NCBI RefSeq assembly: GCF_020085105.1
Contig: NC_058043.1
Span: 12,174,667-12,238,666, forward strand
Length of the DNA: 64,000 nt
Direction: 5' to 3'
Source: Siniperca chuatsi
Taxonomy: Eukaryota > Chordata > Actinopteri > Centrarchiformes > Sinipercidae
A model generated the notes under the pieces. The model was not told the origin of the DNA, did not search any database, and worked only from the letters and a program-made list of their open reading frames with translations. A program made the position numbers and the translations under genes. This document shows, piece by piece, positions 29,869-43,215 of the stretch. The stretch's first letter is position 1, and each line of letters begins with the position of its first letter.

Positions 29869-32525
29869 TGTTTCCTCAGCATCTTTGAAGCGAAAATCCA
29901 CCCCGAACAACAGCTTATACTGTGCTTGCAGGTTCATTCTTGAGCTTGGAAACAGCAGTTTGACAAAAATATTCATCACAAAGTCCACTTGTTCGGTGTT
30001 TGTGAGGCTTTCAGTCACAACTCGGGGCTTTCCTCTGTGGATAGAGTTGCTCAGATTTTCTTAATCTGTGTTATTACAGTGATTAGAGGCAGCAAATTCA
30101 ATATCTCCCTAAGCAGGAAGTCAGAGAAGCAAGAATTTGTAGCTGGCACATTTTAGAGAAAGTACAGAAGAGACGATGGTGACTGACTTGTTGACATGTT
30201 GAGATATTAAACTGAATTGGGTTTAATTTTAATGTAGAGCTTCTAGTTGCAAAACTGAAAATTATATCCCACTAACCTCGTCATGTTTTCATTGTGTCCT
30301 ATAAGATGTTTTATTATGTGCTGTCTGTGGCTAAAGGATTTGTGTCCAGGTGATTCTGCATTATCATCTCAATTAGTTTCCCTGCTGTTCATGTTAAGGA
30401 GATACTGCTTCAAAATCACATATTAAAACTGAGCTGCAATATAATCAAAACGACAGATGTCTCACTGAGATCAAGATTTCTTTTGCAAGACAGACCTGAC
30501 AGAGATAAGACACACAACAACAGCAGCCAGTCGCACACAAGCGCAGACACAAATCTCTAAAAAAATATTCATAATTAAAAGTTTAAATTCATGCACTGGG
30601 ATTCGACTTTCACGTTTCAATGTCATGATACCGTCAATAAACTATAATCTGATAGGGTGGTTTCCAAAGTGAGCCCTCAGAATCTGCAGGTTTCCCATCA
30701 TTATTACAGAAAAGTACATAAAATTGTTTATATACATCCTATTTACAGATACTTATCTGCATGTGAAAGTTGTATAAACACTGGCTGAGACTACGATATA
30801 CTGGCTACGTTTCACCGTCATTGTCCAGTTTAGAGTGGAACTAAGAGCATCGTGTTTGGAAATTATAACTGAAAATATCCTGCTATATACCCGCAAACAT
30901 AATCATATGTACACTGTTTTTCCTCCCCTCACTATGGAGCTGGAGCAGCCGAGCCATCAGATAATCACAGCCGCCGCCCACCTCCAGAGACAAAATCCAG
31001 GTGGGCCTCTGTGGTAAACCACTAAGAGCCTTTTCATTACTCCTAATGCGCCTGTTTAATGGCTTATTATGGGCTCCCGAGAGACTTCCTCGGAGAGGGG
31101 TTTGTATTAGTCCTGCATGATGGCGTCTGTCTGAGAACAACAGTGATAAATTGCATGAGAAATTCTTCTACTCTGTCTATCTTGGTGATCAAGGCCAATG
31201 ATCAAATTGGCAATCAAATGAATAACAATACTGAGTAGGCCAATTATACCTCAAAAGAGTGTAAACTGTATCTATAGGTGAGTTTATTCCTCTCTACCTC
31301 TGTGTGTGTTTGATATAAAACGCTCCCCAGACGCCGTTGTGCTGTTAACCCACGGTGACTCCGCTCTCTCCATCAACCTTTGACGTCCTGCTTCCCGGCG
31401 CGGGTCGGGTTCACTCTCCTGCTGCGACACATTAACATTGTAATTGCCTTTTTTTGAGTACAATAAACTGAGCCAGTCCTCCGGGACCTGCACGGCCCGG
31501 GGCTGGCACAAAGCTATGCCATCGATTTCACACACACACACACACAGCCAGTAAATAAATAAATCTCAGCCATCAACAAACATGGACCTGGACATGCATG
31601 TTTTCTTTGCATTTTTTTTCATGTTGAAATTCTGCAGATGATGTAGGGCATCTGGTGCACATCTGACACTTGCCTCAAGGCGCATAAAATAAATTGCGAA
31701 ATAACAGAGCTAATTATTGTTTTAAATTGCCTTCTAATTACTTAAAACGCTTTTATTCCCATTTGATATTTTGTCAGACATCATTTATAAGTGCAAGTGA
31801 GAAGTAAAGCAAGGAACATATCTCCTGTATTGATCAGAACTGAAGAAGTGATGGAAAATCATCAATATCTATCACACTTAATCAACTACAGTAAGAGGTC
31901 TTTCCATGGGGCGGGAGTGTACACCCAGCGCAAAGTCAATAAGCGAGCAGACCTCAGTGGCTGGTTAACAGATGTGTAATAGTTTTGTTCTCATTAAAGT
32001 TTTATGTCACAAGAGCAGTGACATCTTGTCAGCTCTCACAGGGATTCCCCAAGTTTGAATCACTTTGACGGAGAGCTGATGAGTGTTTCATCCTGCACCA
32101 CTCAGTCTCAAGTCACAAGGAGTTTGCCATCAGGACAAGTTTGTGTATGTGTTTGTGTAAGTTTGTTAGAGTAGCGGTATCATGTAGTAGTAGCCATGTT
32201 TTCAATCAATGTGTTTTAACATTTACTCTATAGACTTGCCTTCCTGTATCAATGAATAGTTGACAAAACCTTCTCACCTTTTGGTAATCTGTTTCAAGTT
32301 CAAGAATGAACTTTAAATCTCAATTAATGAATGCTTTTATTCAAGTGTCACCTAAAGGTCCCAGCCCACGTGTGCTTATAAGACACTAGTTAGATTACAT
32401 ACAGAGACAAGAGGGAAAAACAAAGCAAGCAAAACACTCATACATTGATGGTGGGCTCTTAAGGAATATTTCGTAAAATATGCTTATTTGCTTATCTTGC
32501 AGAGTTAGATGTGAAAATTGATACC

Positions 32526-33477
32526 TGTTGTAGTGAGTCAAGCAGGTTACACAGGGATTTGGACCCAAGCGAACACACATAGGCAGGGCAGGTGCAGTTC
32601 AATAGTTTAATGAAAAAGGCATACATAGGAAATAAGAGAAGCTGTCCAACAGAGGCAAACAGGTTTGACAGGTAGCAGGCAAACTCCAAAAAAATCCAAA
32701 ATCCAGGCAAGGTCCAACAGAAAAAAGCATAAAACCACATGACACACGGGAAACAAATGCAGGTACGCTTGACTAGTGACACTGATGATCTGACACAGAA
32801 CAAAGGAACACACAGACTTACAGTATATAATACACCTGAGGGTGTGGTGGTTTTGGTGTATCACTTCCTGGTTTATTTTGTAGTAGTCTCCTTCCCTTGT
32901 ATGTCTTGTGTTTTTACTTCCTGTCTGTGTTTTCCCTCCAGTTTTGATTGTTGGTCCTCCCTTGATTGTTTGCACCTGTGTCTCGTTGTCTCACCTCCCC
33001 TTGGGTATTTAGTCTTGGTCTTTTCTTTGTTCTGGGTTGGATTATTGTTGTACACATGGTGTTGTTCCTTGCCGAGCCCTTGTCTATGAGTTTATCTTGG
33101 ATTCTTTGTTCTCTGGTGATTCATGGATTTTGGACTGATTTTGGATTTTGTCTGCTCATTACCTGTCTGCTCACCTCTGCCTGTTCTTGCCTGCATTCCA
33201 CCCAACAATAAACACAGTAGTTATTCGGCTACTTCACCCTGAGACCGCTTCTTTGTCATCTGCTTTTGGGTCCACATACACCTCCATATAGCACCCCGCC
33301 TTACGACAGAGGGAAAGATTACTTGACACAGGTGAAACTAATTAGGGCGGGGCAAACAATCAAAACCTGCGGAAAGCAAACAAAAGACAGGAAGCAAAAC
33401 TACACAAGACACATGAGGTAAAAAGAGCATTTCAAAATAAAATAGGAAATACTATACATAACCCCTCAATCATGACA
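32526..33477 (-). mobile_element. Solo LTR inserted in the MITE (outer LTR, split by a second LTR)
   Basis: On the minus strand the element starts TGTCATGATTGAGG (at 33477) and ends CTACAACA (at 32526). It is flanked by a perfect 5-bp target duplication, ATACC, at 32521-32525 and 33478-33482. After removal of the inner LTR and one copy of its duplication it is 481 bp. TG...CA ends and a 5-bp duplication are the mark of an LTR retroelement. The sequence style is that of teleost Gypsy LTRs. No gag/pol remains. Confidence 0.85.
32843..33308 (+). mobile_element. Solo LTR nested inside the outer LTR
   Basis: The 466-bp element starts TGTGGTGG and ends TTACGACA, flanked by a perfect 5-bp duplication GAGGG at 32838-32842 and 33309-33313. 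It contains a TATA-like GGGTATTTAGTC, a poly(A) signal AATAAA at 33207-33212 and the GGGTCCACATACAC block near the 3' end. It is in opposite orientation to its host LTR and of a related but distinct subfamily. Confidence 0.88.
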
Positions 33478-33913
33478 ATACCACTCTTATGTCTGTGCGG
33501 TAAATATAAAGCTGCAGCCAGTTAGCTTAGCTTAGCATAAAGGCAGGAAACGGGGAAACAGCTAATCTGTTTCTGTCCAAAAGTAACAAAGTCCGTCTAC
33601 CAGCCCCTCTAAAGCTCACTGATTAACCTGTTATGTCTTGCTTGTTTAATCTGTACAAAACGGAAATTTGAAAACTTACGGTTGTGTTTTTGTAATTGCT
33701 AAGCTTTAGACTTGCTAATTTGCGTATTTTGTTACCTTTGGACAGAGCCAGACGAGCTGTGTCCAGTCTCTATGCTATGCTAAGCTAACAGACTGCTGGC
33801 TGCAGCTTCATATGTAACATTCGACAAACATGAGCATGGTATAAATCTTCACATCTAACTCTTGGCAACAATGCGAATAAGCGTATTTCCCAAATGTCAA
33901 ACTATTTCTTTAA

Positions 33914-36900
33914 CAAAATATGAGCTAAGTCAAACCCCATATAGCTACTGAAGTCTACATTCATCTGTCATGTCAAACAGACCGGGAAGTTGAGCAGACA
34001 TTTTCAGGAAAAGTTAAACTCAAAGATCATTGTAAAATGGACAGTAGAATACAAAATGTATTTCATTCACATCACAAAGGGGACGCTTTCTGTCAACTGC
34101 CCCTGACCTCTCACTGACACTAGAATGAAAATAATTGTTTTACATAATTTACTTTCTCTCGTTTTAAGTGGGTTTGTTTTGGATACATTTTTAAATAGTC
34201 ACTAATGTGTGAACCTTACAACACCTAACAGAGTGAGATGAGTTCACGTCAGGCAACATTTCTCAACTTGTCTCACAGCTTTTGGTCATGTTTAGGTGCA
34301 CAAATAGTGCTTTATATACTAGGTCTTTAAATCAGTTAAAACTGTAAATCTTTAGGTGTTTAGGTACAGAAAGACAAAACATAGCAATATATTCCATACA
34401 GCAATATATCAGCAAAAACAATATTTGAGGTTATCTTTTAATATCTTTCAAAAGACCAAATGGAATCTCCTTGAGTTGCCTGTATTCGGTACCCTTCATG
34501 TTTCTAAAATACATTTCACTTATTTAACAAGTGTTTCTTCTAGGAGCATAAATTGTTGTATTTCTTTTAACTAGACGCTGGATCAAAAGCTGAGATGAAA
34601 CAAATATAGCCTGGCGACACAGGGAATCCCTTTTTCAAATTAGCATTGATGCTTTGTTTATTCTAACGCATCCCTGTGTTTTTATTAGTATAACCCATCC
34701 ATTTCCTCTCCCCATCCAGTCTGAATGATTCATTGAAATGCACATCTTGTTTGCAATTGACTACATTCACAACCTGCTGAAAGCTTTTTGTTCTGTCCCT
34801 GTGATGTCGGCAGGCCTTCAAACAGCTTTGATTTAATTGAAACTTGCAGCGCTCATGTGAGAGTGCTTGGAGCTTAATAAAGGCAACCGCTGGCCATGTT
34901 GCATTCAGGTTTATGAATAAAAACCATGTATGCTTTTGAAAATGGGTTTTTCCCTCCGTGTCCTCCCATCCCCCACTGTCGAACCGTGCAGACACTCTGG
35001 GCTGTCATTAACTGCTATTGTCAGCGGTACAATCAAGAGCAGGGGGAAAAAAATACTCCAGCACTTATCATGAGCTCAGCCACCGGACCGACATACACAC
35101 ACACACTGGAACACACAAAAATGCACAACACACACCAGGAGAATGGATGTTACTATTGATTTCTGGGCTGATGTGCGAGACGTTGCACAAATACAGAAGC
35201 CTGGCTACAAAAGGTGTTTTTGTCTTTCAAGAGCTATAATCGTTCTGCAACACCAGGCCAATGACTGGCTCTATATTTAGACAGCAGGTCAATACAGCTA
35301 TGGAACAGACAGAAATGCTGCATCGCTCTCATCTTCAGTTTAATCAGAGCCACTCCTGCCATGAAGAGCCCACTTCCTTAGATGGCTTTGAAAATACATA
35401 TAGGAGCCCAGTAAATGAATATGTAATGAAATAATATGACAAAATGTGGTGAAATGCTTGTGTTCTCACTGCATGCCACATATTTTATCCCCTTTAAAAT
35501 CCAGTTAGCTTTAAAGGATGCATCTGGTGATTCTGTCAATTTTTCTTATTATCAACAAATCCCATGAAAAGACCAAAACCAACAATGAATTGATCTTACG
35601 AACAAGTAGTATCAATGTCTGTGCATCCAAAGTCTGATATAGTTTGTTTTTCTGTGCCACAGAAAGCACATCAATGAGCCACACAGTTGCACTGACTTTA
35701 CAATGCGTGACAATGGTAGGTCAGTCAGTGGGGATGAGGAGGTTAAAAAAAAAAAGACAAGTTTTTATTTATAAGAGCAAAAAACTTTCTCAATGCACTT
35801 TGTATTTACTGTCATTTAACATCATTGATTTTACACCCCGTATGTTTTTATTTTAGGTCTTCAACTGTTTCCTACTTCCTACATTTTATCTAAAGGTGAA
35901 AACGACGGCCGTAGAGACTCGCTCCAACAATTTTTGCTCAAACAGTGGATGTTTCAATTTTTTTTCATCCTCTTTGATGGAACCAAACTTCTATTATTAT
36001 ACACAGTTTGTTAAAGCGCCATGAAAACTTGGCTTTAAATCTCAAGTACTTCTCTAAAACATGAAATATTCATGACTAAAAGAGCTATTATTTATCTTTA
36101 GGTAAAACTCAGCTAATCTGCTTCTTCAGGACAGCGTGGGTGTGGTTTGATCAGATTTCCTTAACAGTGACCAACCAACCAGCTGTCATCAGATTCTGAT
36201 TGGTTTATTGAATTACATGACATCACCTTTTTACATTATAGCCCCATCCACTTCAAACCAGTAAAAAGGGCTCAACAAGAAAGACATATTTTTTAAAAAT
36301 GAAAAAGAAATACAGAAATCTGTCATGTGAAATAACCAAAACTGTGCAAACTTTTGCAAAAATAAAGTGTGTTCATGAAGGAAACCCCATTCCTCAAAGT
36401 AAGAAGCTAATTGAAAAAATACATGTTTAAATATTATCAAAACAGTACACTTGTGTTTCTGTTATTCTTTCAAACGCGTCTTTCATTCGCTTTCATCGAC
36501 AGACTAGAGTCTAATCTAGCCTGTTGTTTTCTCCCTGAGTTGTGTTATAGTGAGCTGCGTCCCCAAGGGTGACTGCAGTAACACATCTCATACAAACCCG
36601 TCAATATCCTCAACGTCTCTCACTCCTCTCAACACCGGCCCTCAGGCTCTCTCCCTGTGTGTCTACAATTCACCACTGATTGCTTTCTGATCCCCCTCTT
36701 GTACTGTTTAAGCAGAACACTGTGGAACACATGCACGGCTGCAGAGGGCAAGCTGGCCAGACAGGAAACACACAGATATTGAGAGATCTCAGACGAGTCC
36801 TATAAGGGTCAAGTTTTCATAATTATAAGATGGTAGCTATTTAAACATGTGAGTGATGCAGATGGAGCTATTGGTTCCCTTTTTTTAATACACTGAGAGT

Positions 36901-39679
36901 TTTGGTGTATGTTTGTATAGATCTAGAGTGAAGAGCGATAATGAAGCCAACATGTTAAATTTAGAAAAAATTATTTGGCATTATTTGTATTATAATGAAC
37001 AGAATATTTCTTGATTTACAAGCTTTACCGTGCAATACAAATGCCTTCTGTTTGCCAGATTATTACAGCAACATTTTCAATGTTCACCTTTGGTTGCATA
37101 CATTTGATAGTGCAGCCACTTCCAGCTGAAATGAACAATGAAATGACCATGGGGAAATGATGGATATGTAGAGAGAGAGGTTGGTGTTGGTGATTACTTT
37201 CAATCATGGGCTCAAAATAACTGCAACCTGTGATATGCAAAGCACAACGTCTCCATTTCCACGCTCATTTTTCTTCATCCCCTCTATCTTTGGGTTTTGA
37301 CAGAAACACAAATCAGGTCCTGTCAGCAGCCTCCACATCTTTGTTTGACCACAGCCGCGTGTTTTGGACTCCAGTGGACAACGTGTTCATGTTTAACAAA
37401 GCTGCACCAACATTTCTCCTTGAATGTGGTTTTGGTGGAAACAGGGTTAGATGTAATTACCGTGAAAGTGTTGAGGGCCGAATTTGACAAAACCTGGAGG
37501 ACCATACCAGTGGCTTTGCACATTTTAGCCCATTAACTAGAATTCACATACTTATGCTACATTACCGCCACCCAATTTCAACAAGCAAACTACTTTTATT
37601 CAAATTAATTTCCTAACGAGCAGGTAGTCATTAGTTTCAGTTCATACCAGTATGGTATGAAGGAAGACATCTCTCTAAATTGAGAAAGACGATTAATCAC
37701 AGTGAATTTTTAATCACTTTTGTATTTTATGACGTTTTTACATTATCGTCATGTGGTTTTGCAGTTGACTTGAAATCCAAAATTTGACAGTGTTGCCAGA
37801 ACTGCAATCCTAGAAGACAAATTATGAACAAAAAAATTGAAGTTTGGCCAATAAATCTTACGTCTCTTGTGTCTGAGTTTCTTGCGAGTACTTTAATGCA
37901 CCAACAAGGATTTGTAAAACACTGTTGTATTGATTAAGCATGTAAATGTAACTAAATTATTTAACTGAATGTTCCCTTTATTGGATTACAGATCTCAAAC
38001 ACGTGTTACATATCTAAAGGTGTTACATGCAGAAATGAACTGAAACCAGTGGCTACCTGTAACTAAGAACATTGATCTGAAAACGGATGTTATACTTTGA
38101 ACGTCCTCCAAATTAAATGATGAAACACATCATTTGTCCAGGCCCTCTAGTGTTTTCTGATCTGACGCCCCTGTCGGCAGGGCTACATCATTTGTCTGTG
38201 TCTAAAACTGTTACAAATCACTATTGAAAAATATATCACTTTTATGATATGTCAAAGTTGTGGGCACAAAAACGACTCTACCACGACAAAAGATCGTGGT
38301 CATGGTTAAAAGAAACCAACGTTGACTGTTGGGTGGAAACAGGAAACGAACAGCAGTCTCCTGTGTTGAAGGCCAATGTTTTGTTGACCCATACATCCAC
38401 CCGGACGTCTTTGCTCTGTGGACTCTGTGGTTCCATAACAACGTCACATTACTTCCGTCTTCATTCCCAACGGACTACAGTCATGATTCTTACCGCCGCT
38501 AGAGGGCTTTGCCTCTTGAATATAAACACGTCATTTTGGGGATTTTTGCTGAAACGACTGATGCCGACAGGACGCTCTCACTTTGGAAAATTATCACTTT
38601 TAATGCAAAGGTTACACAAGTTGTAGCTACCCTGGTTTGGTCCTTTAATAGCTAAACCAAATAGGTGTTTGCAGAATCAAACACATGGACTTTTCATCCA
38701 AAACTCTTGGTAAATGTGTGCTAAACTGTGGTCTATTTTTTTATCCTTTAAAAAAACGTAGCCCTACAATCCTTTCAATGCTAATGCTGATCATTTTTCA
38801 CTTTCGCTCACTACTGTAATTAAGATGAACCCGTACAGAACTGTATTTATTCCACACTTTGTTTGATTTGGATTATTCTGTCAGAAAAGGGTCACAGTCT
38901 GGGATATGATCATGACAATTCAGAAGAGCCAATAAACAGAAGTAATGAACAAAACATGGAAATATAGGCCAGCTATGGGAAGTTGCAATTTGTTGAAGGA
39001 GGCGGTATGTTAGAAATGTATCTAACGACTGTCTGTGGCCTCAATTAATAAACACAATTCAGTATAAACAACAGGATTTTCACTGCACTAAATCAGTGTG
39101 TCTGTCACTCTCGTTTGTGTACATTTTGACTTAAGATGTGAAGATACTTTTACTCTCTTAAGGAATAAAAATAGGCCTAAAAGGTTGTGTCCATGTTGAA
39201 GAATTCCTATAATTTCCTATAAAAGCAAGTACATATTCTGCTGGTCATATCTGCAGCAACCGAAGTCAAACTATCAGATCACACCTCTCACTAATTCAAT
39301 CTTGAATGTAGCTTATCACGTTTCCACCATGATCTGAAATGTTTCTCCCCCCTTTGGTGGGCGAGATAACATCTCTATTGTGCGGTTGTGTTTAGTTGAG
39401 ATAAACTGCAAACAATATTAAACACCTCCATATCTGTTCCTCCTCTCTCCACTTCTCAATCTCACTGCTGCATTATTGCATTTCAGTCTCACAGCTCTCT
39501 GTATTCTCCTGTAACGTGACGCCCCCTGTGTGTGGTGGTATCTCCCAGCGATGTTGCTGTGGTTTGTACCTCCTGCTAGTGTGTGTTTCCTGCTTCTCCA
39601 GTTTCTGGCTCTTTGTTTTTAGCCATGCTCGGTGCATGGGATGGCACTGGTACATTGGTCAGTCGGCTGTCGGCGAGTT
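33914..39679. other. Gene desert, middle part
   Basis: No coding exon is recognised. The stretches near 35505-35880 (TTTAAAGGATGCATCTGGTG) and 38200-38600 resemble dispersed teleost repeats by recall, but I could not define their ends. The 125-aa frame at 38249-38626 lies in the second of these and is not treated as a gene. Confidence 0.4.
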
Positions 39680-40060
39680 GTTCACCACTTACTGACTGAA
39701 TTATCTCAACAACTATTGAATGTATTGCCATGAAATTTTGTTCAGACATTCATGTTCCCCTCAGGATGAATTGTAATAACTTTGGTGATCACTTTTTCAC
39801 TTTTTATCTAGTGCCATCATCAGGTCAAAGTCCAACACTTTGGTTTGTGACCAAATACCTGCAAAACTACCGACATCCCCATTAACTTCAGCTGTACTTT
39901 GTGTTTTAGTGCTAATTAGTAAATTGTAGCATGCTAACACACTAAATTAAGACAGTGAACATGGTAAACATTATACCTGCTGAATATCAGCATGTTACCA
40001 TTGTCATTGTGAGCATGCACTCTAAGTATTATTGTGTTTATTGCACAGTCTTCTCCTTTA
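39680..40060. repeat. Dispersed teleost repeat (AACAACTATTG / ATGAAATTTTG type)
   Basis: It contains ATCTCAACAACTATTGAATG, TGCCATGAAATTTTG, ACAGACATTCATG-like and CTTTGGTGATCAC blocks in the order of a widespread fish interspersed repeat that I recall. It abuts the R2 repeat at 40060. It has no coding content. Confidence 0.5.
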
Positions 40061-40362
40061 CTGTTTTAGTTTTAGAGCTTGATCGACAGAAAATGTATTC
40101 AATTCTGATAATCACTTACTCAAGTCCATTTTCAAGCCAAAATGCCAGACATACCCTGGTTCCGGCTTCTCAAATGTGAAAATTTGCTGCTTTTTCTTGT
40201 CTTATAGTAAATTTAATATCTTTGGTGTTTTGACTGTTGGCTCTAGGAAATTGTGATGGCTGTTTTTAACTGTTTTCTCATGTTTTACAGACCAAATGAT
40301 TAATCGAGAAAACAATCAGCAGATTAATCGACAATGAAAATATTGGTCAGCCGCGGCCCTAA
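40060..40362 (-). repeat. Dispersed teleost repeat family R2, copy 1 (reverse)
   Basis: On the minus strand this begins near AGGGCCGCGGCTGACC, continues through TATTTTCATTGTCGATTAAT, ACAGTCAAAACACCAAAGAT, AAAAGCAGCAAATTTTCAC and GAGAAGC, and ends with TTTCTGTCGATCAA. The same block order is seen on the plus strand at 51988-52325, which shows they are one family. Confidence 0.7.
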
Positions 40363-40443
40363 TTAGTTTAGTGACCTCTCCTTCCTTTCAGTTTTATTTC
40401 TCTCTCTCAGGTATCCTCGCTATCATCTGCAGTCATTAACAAT

Positions 40444-40676
40444 TCTGTCTCTTGCGTCCTTGCCTTCTAACTCTCATTGTCTCCTTCATATCTCCTTTTT
40501 CCTCTCCACCATCCTTTCTTCTCTCCTTCTTCCATTGTCCTATTATTTTAACTTCATCCTCACTTTGCTCCCCCTTTTCCCTGCTTGCCCCCTCTCCTCC
40601 TCCTCTTCCTGTCTTTTCCCTCCTCCTCTCCTTTCCCTCCCTGGCTGTGTCCTCTCTTCCTCTGCTCTGTTGTGAT
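40444..40676 (+). repeat. Pyrimidine-rich tract
   Basis: About 230 bases are dominated by C and T on the plus strand, with only scattered purines. Overlapping reading frames here are low-complexity Leu/Ser/Pro artefacts. Confidence 0.8.
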
Positions 40677-41803
40677 CATACCTCCACCCAGGCACCTGAC
40701 TGCAGATAATCACCCAAGAAGAAAGAAAAAAAAAAGCTGAGTTTTTATCTGCAGCCACAGCTGCAATTCATTGTAGAGTAGTGAATGAAGGGGAGAGATT
40801 AATAGCAGCCCCCTCACCCTCTCCTTCTCTTCTTTTTTCCTTTCCTCCACTCTCTGTCAATGCTGTCTCCTACAGCTGGTGCTTTCTGAAGGGTGAAAAG
40901 ACCCAGCTCCATTTGAATGCCCCATTTGGAATTTGCTGAACAGCAGAATTACAGTAAATTATAGGCTGTTTTAGGAGGAGAAGATGTTCATTTTACAGAT
41001 GAAGTTGCACACTGGATTTTACAGGCTAAAAAACGTGTCCCCCTTTGATTTTTACACATTTTTTTGGTCTTAAAATGGGCTTTAGAGTTCTACTATTTCT
41101 AAAATGTCAACATTAACCTGTAAAACTACTTTCAGACAGTTTGTTTACAGACAAAAATTAAACTGCTGTTTATTTAAAGCCAGTTTAAGGGATGGTGAGA
41201 GAAACGAGGTGCTATTAAAAAGAACTGTTTGCTCTTGCAGTAACAAAAAGGACAATTTCGACCCCAAGGCAGAGCAGCTCACAGCGTGAGTTAAATGGCA
41301 CAGGGGAGCAGTGGTTTGCAGAGCTGTGTGTAAATGGCTCACTGGCAGGTTGAACAAAAACACTTTGCTTTGGCCCAGACAAGAAAGGGGGACAAAACGG
41401 ATCCGGCCTGTAACCTGTACTGACTTCCTGTCCTTTTCTGCAAACATCAAACAGGAACAGTTCTATATCTTTTTGATTTCTTCTGCTTCAAATTGAAGGA
41501 AAGACTCTGATGCAAGTTACTTTAAAATTCATTCATGTTTTGAGATTTGCTGTGGCTTAAAAGTAATGTGTGTAAAATGCTTTGAAATACACCTGATCAA
41601 AGAAAAAAAACATTCAATACTTAGAAGAAAACTCAAAACCGTTGAAAAACACATAAACTAGCTCTAACAGTATCCTCATATTGCTGTGCCGCATTATAAC
41701 TCTTTCAGCTGTTTGTGCTGGCTACTTTTTCAGTTTTGCCCGTTTAAGTCAATTCAGCTCAAGCTTTTTGTCAAATTTTACTTTTCAACTGTACTGCAAA
41801 TCA

Positions 41804-42007
41804 TTGCTGTCCCATGAAAACCATGTATCTCCAAAATGTTTAATGAGCTGAGAAAAACAGTATTATGAATATGTGTTTTTCAGATAATTCAATAGGTTTT
41901 TAAAATGATTTATGTAGCTTAAGAAGTAGCTCTCAACACTTAAGCCTTCAGTTTCTCTGCAAAAAAATCACCAAATTTGGAGATACATGGTTTTCACTGC
42001 ACAGCAA
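41804..42007. mobile_element. Small inverted-repeat (MITE-like) element
   Basis: A 19-bp perfect inverted repeat, AAAACCATGTATCTCCAAA, lies at 41817-41835, with its reverse complement at 41976-41994. Outside it the arms continue imperfectly to TTGCTGT (41804) and ACAGCAA (to 42007). The 204-bp interior is non-coding. Confidence 0.6.
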
Positions 42008-42768
42008 CAATATGGTGGATGAGTTTGATATTCCTACTTGAAGAATGTTTTCATGTATTAACACCTACTTTACAGCAGAAGGAAAACAAAAATAAATCAG
42101 TTACTGATGTGAACTCATTACACAACTGTTGTGATCTGCTCTTGACTTAATGTGTCTGTCTGATGGCTGAATGGGAATCAGTTTATCTGCAAACTAAGTG
42201 AAAAACAATTAAAACACGAGACCTGAAAAGTAAAAATTAAATAAAGTGAACAAAATCTTAATAAGAATATGTCAAACGCACACAAATGTTAGATGTGCAC
42301 GTACATTTTGGATTGTATCTTAAAATGAAATTGGAGCTGTAGTCTCATTCAAAAAACTCACTGTTAAAAAAATTATTTCCAAGTATGAAAGTGAAGCAGT
42401 AATAATTTAAAAAACTCACTGTTAAAGTTAAAAATGAGTGGATAAAATGTATTTCAAATAAAATTACATGACATGGTATCTGAGATGATCTCGGTATATC
42501 TGCTCATTATCTCCAGTATACTCTGGAGATCATCTGAGATCCGTCCTGCTCTCAAACACTCTGAGATTATGTCCGCCTCGTGGAACGGCATGGTGCTCCA
42601 CTCCACTGTGTGAAGGGGTGTCTGGGGACGTGGACGCGGGTTGCAGGCAGTGCCGCATCAGGGCATCGAGCTCCAGCCGAGTGGGAATTCATGTTGATTT
42701 TCATGCTTGACTAAGCCTGTTTTGCCAGCTGCCATTTATGCTCAGACATTCATTCTGTATGAGCGACT

Positions 42769-42791
42769 GTGTGTGTGTGTGTGTGTGTGTC
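42769..42791. repeat. (GT)n microsatellite
   Basis: A short uninterrupted GT run, part of the microsatellite-dense stretch 42.7-50 kb. Confidence 0.9.
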
Positions 42792-43144
42792 CTATTTTAG
42801 CCAGCATAATGTGGCATCCAGCTTAAAATAGAAACAGTGTCATCACAGCAAAGCATGATCATCAGAACCTCTTTGAAACAAAATAAAACTCCCTTTTTTT
42901 GTGTATAAAACTGTAAATGTAAACACAAACACGGGCACTGCAGCTTTTTCTTCTTCCTGTCACTTCAAAAGCAGAGCTGAGAGCTTTTTTTCTCTGCCCA
43001 ACATAATTCAGCTGGGCGTCTAATTCATATTATTACTGAAATTGCCTCAAATTTGTCGCCATGGTTATTTTTCTCCTCTCTTTCTTTAAGCTTTGTGCCT
43101 CCTCGATGATTAGAGCCGACAGCGGCTAGAAAGCATATAGGAGA

Positions 43145-43146
<2 letters not shown>

Positions 43147-43214
<68 letters not shown>
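43147..43214. repeat. (GT)34 microsatellite
   Basis: The longest dinucleotide tract in the window, uninterrupted over 68 bases. Confidence 0.95.

Positions 43215-43215
<1 letters not shown>

Larger units (their letters stand above)
26101..32450. other. slc32a1-arhgap40 gene desert, proximal part
   Basis: I find no coding exon here. The region is AT-rich and carries a long (TG)n at 29309-29362 and a REST-like motif at 29848-29868. Several stretches of more even composition (for example 29640-29880 and 30930-31130) look like candidate conserved non-coding elements, though conservation cannot be judged from one sequence. In human the same two genes are also separated by gene-free sequence, by recall. 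Confidence 0.5.
32459..33913. mobile_element. TTAA-flanked MITE with long inverted arms, interrupted by two nested LTRs
   Basis: The left arm is 32459-32525 continuing at 33478-33540; the right arm is about 33770-33913. Reverse-complementing the right arm gives blocks matching the left arm in order: TTAAAGAAATAG, CGCTTATTCGC, AGAGTTAGATGTGAAGATT, GATACC-like, GAAGCTGCAGCCAG and TTAGCTTAGC. Both outer ends carry TTAA (32459-32462 and 33910-33913). Removing the inserted LTR and its 5-bp duplication leaves about 498 bp. No transposase is present. It matches a teleost MITE that I recall as very abundant. Confidence 0.8.

Noticed and set aside
32492-33211. Frames of 80-122 aa on both strands
   Set aside because: All lie inside the two nested LTRs, which are non-coding by nature. 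No gag, protease, RT or integrase motif is present.
38249-38626. 125-aa frame in the desert
   Set aside because: It lies in sequence that looks like a dispersed repeat. No splice signals at its ends and no recognisable domain.
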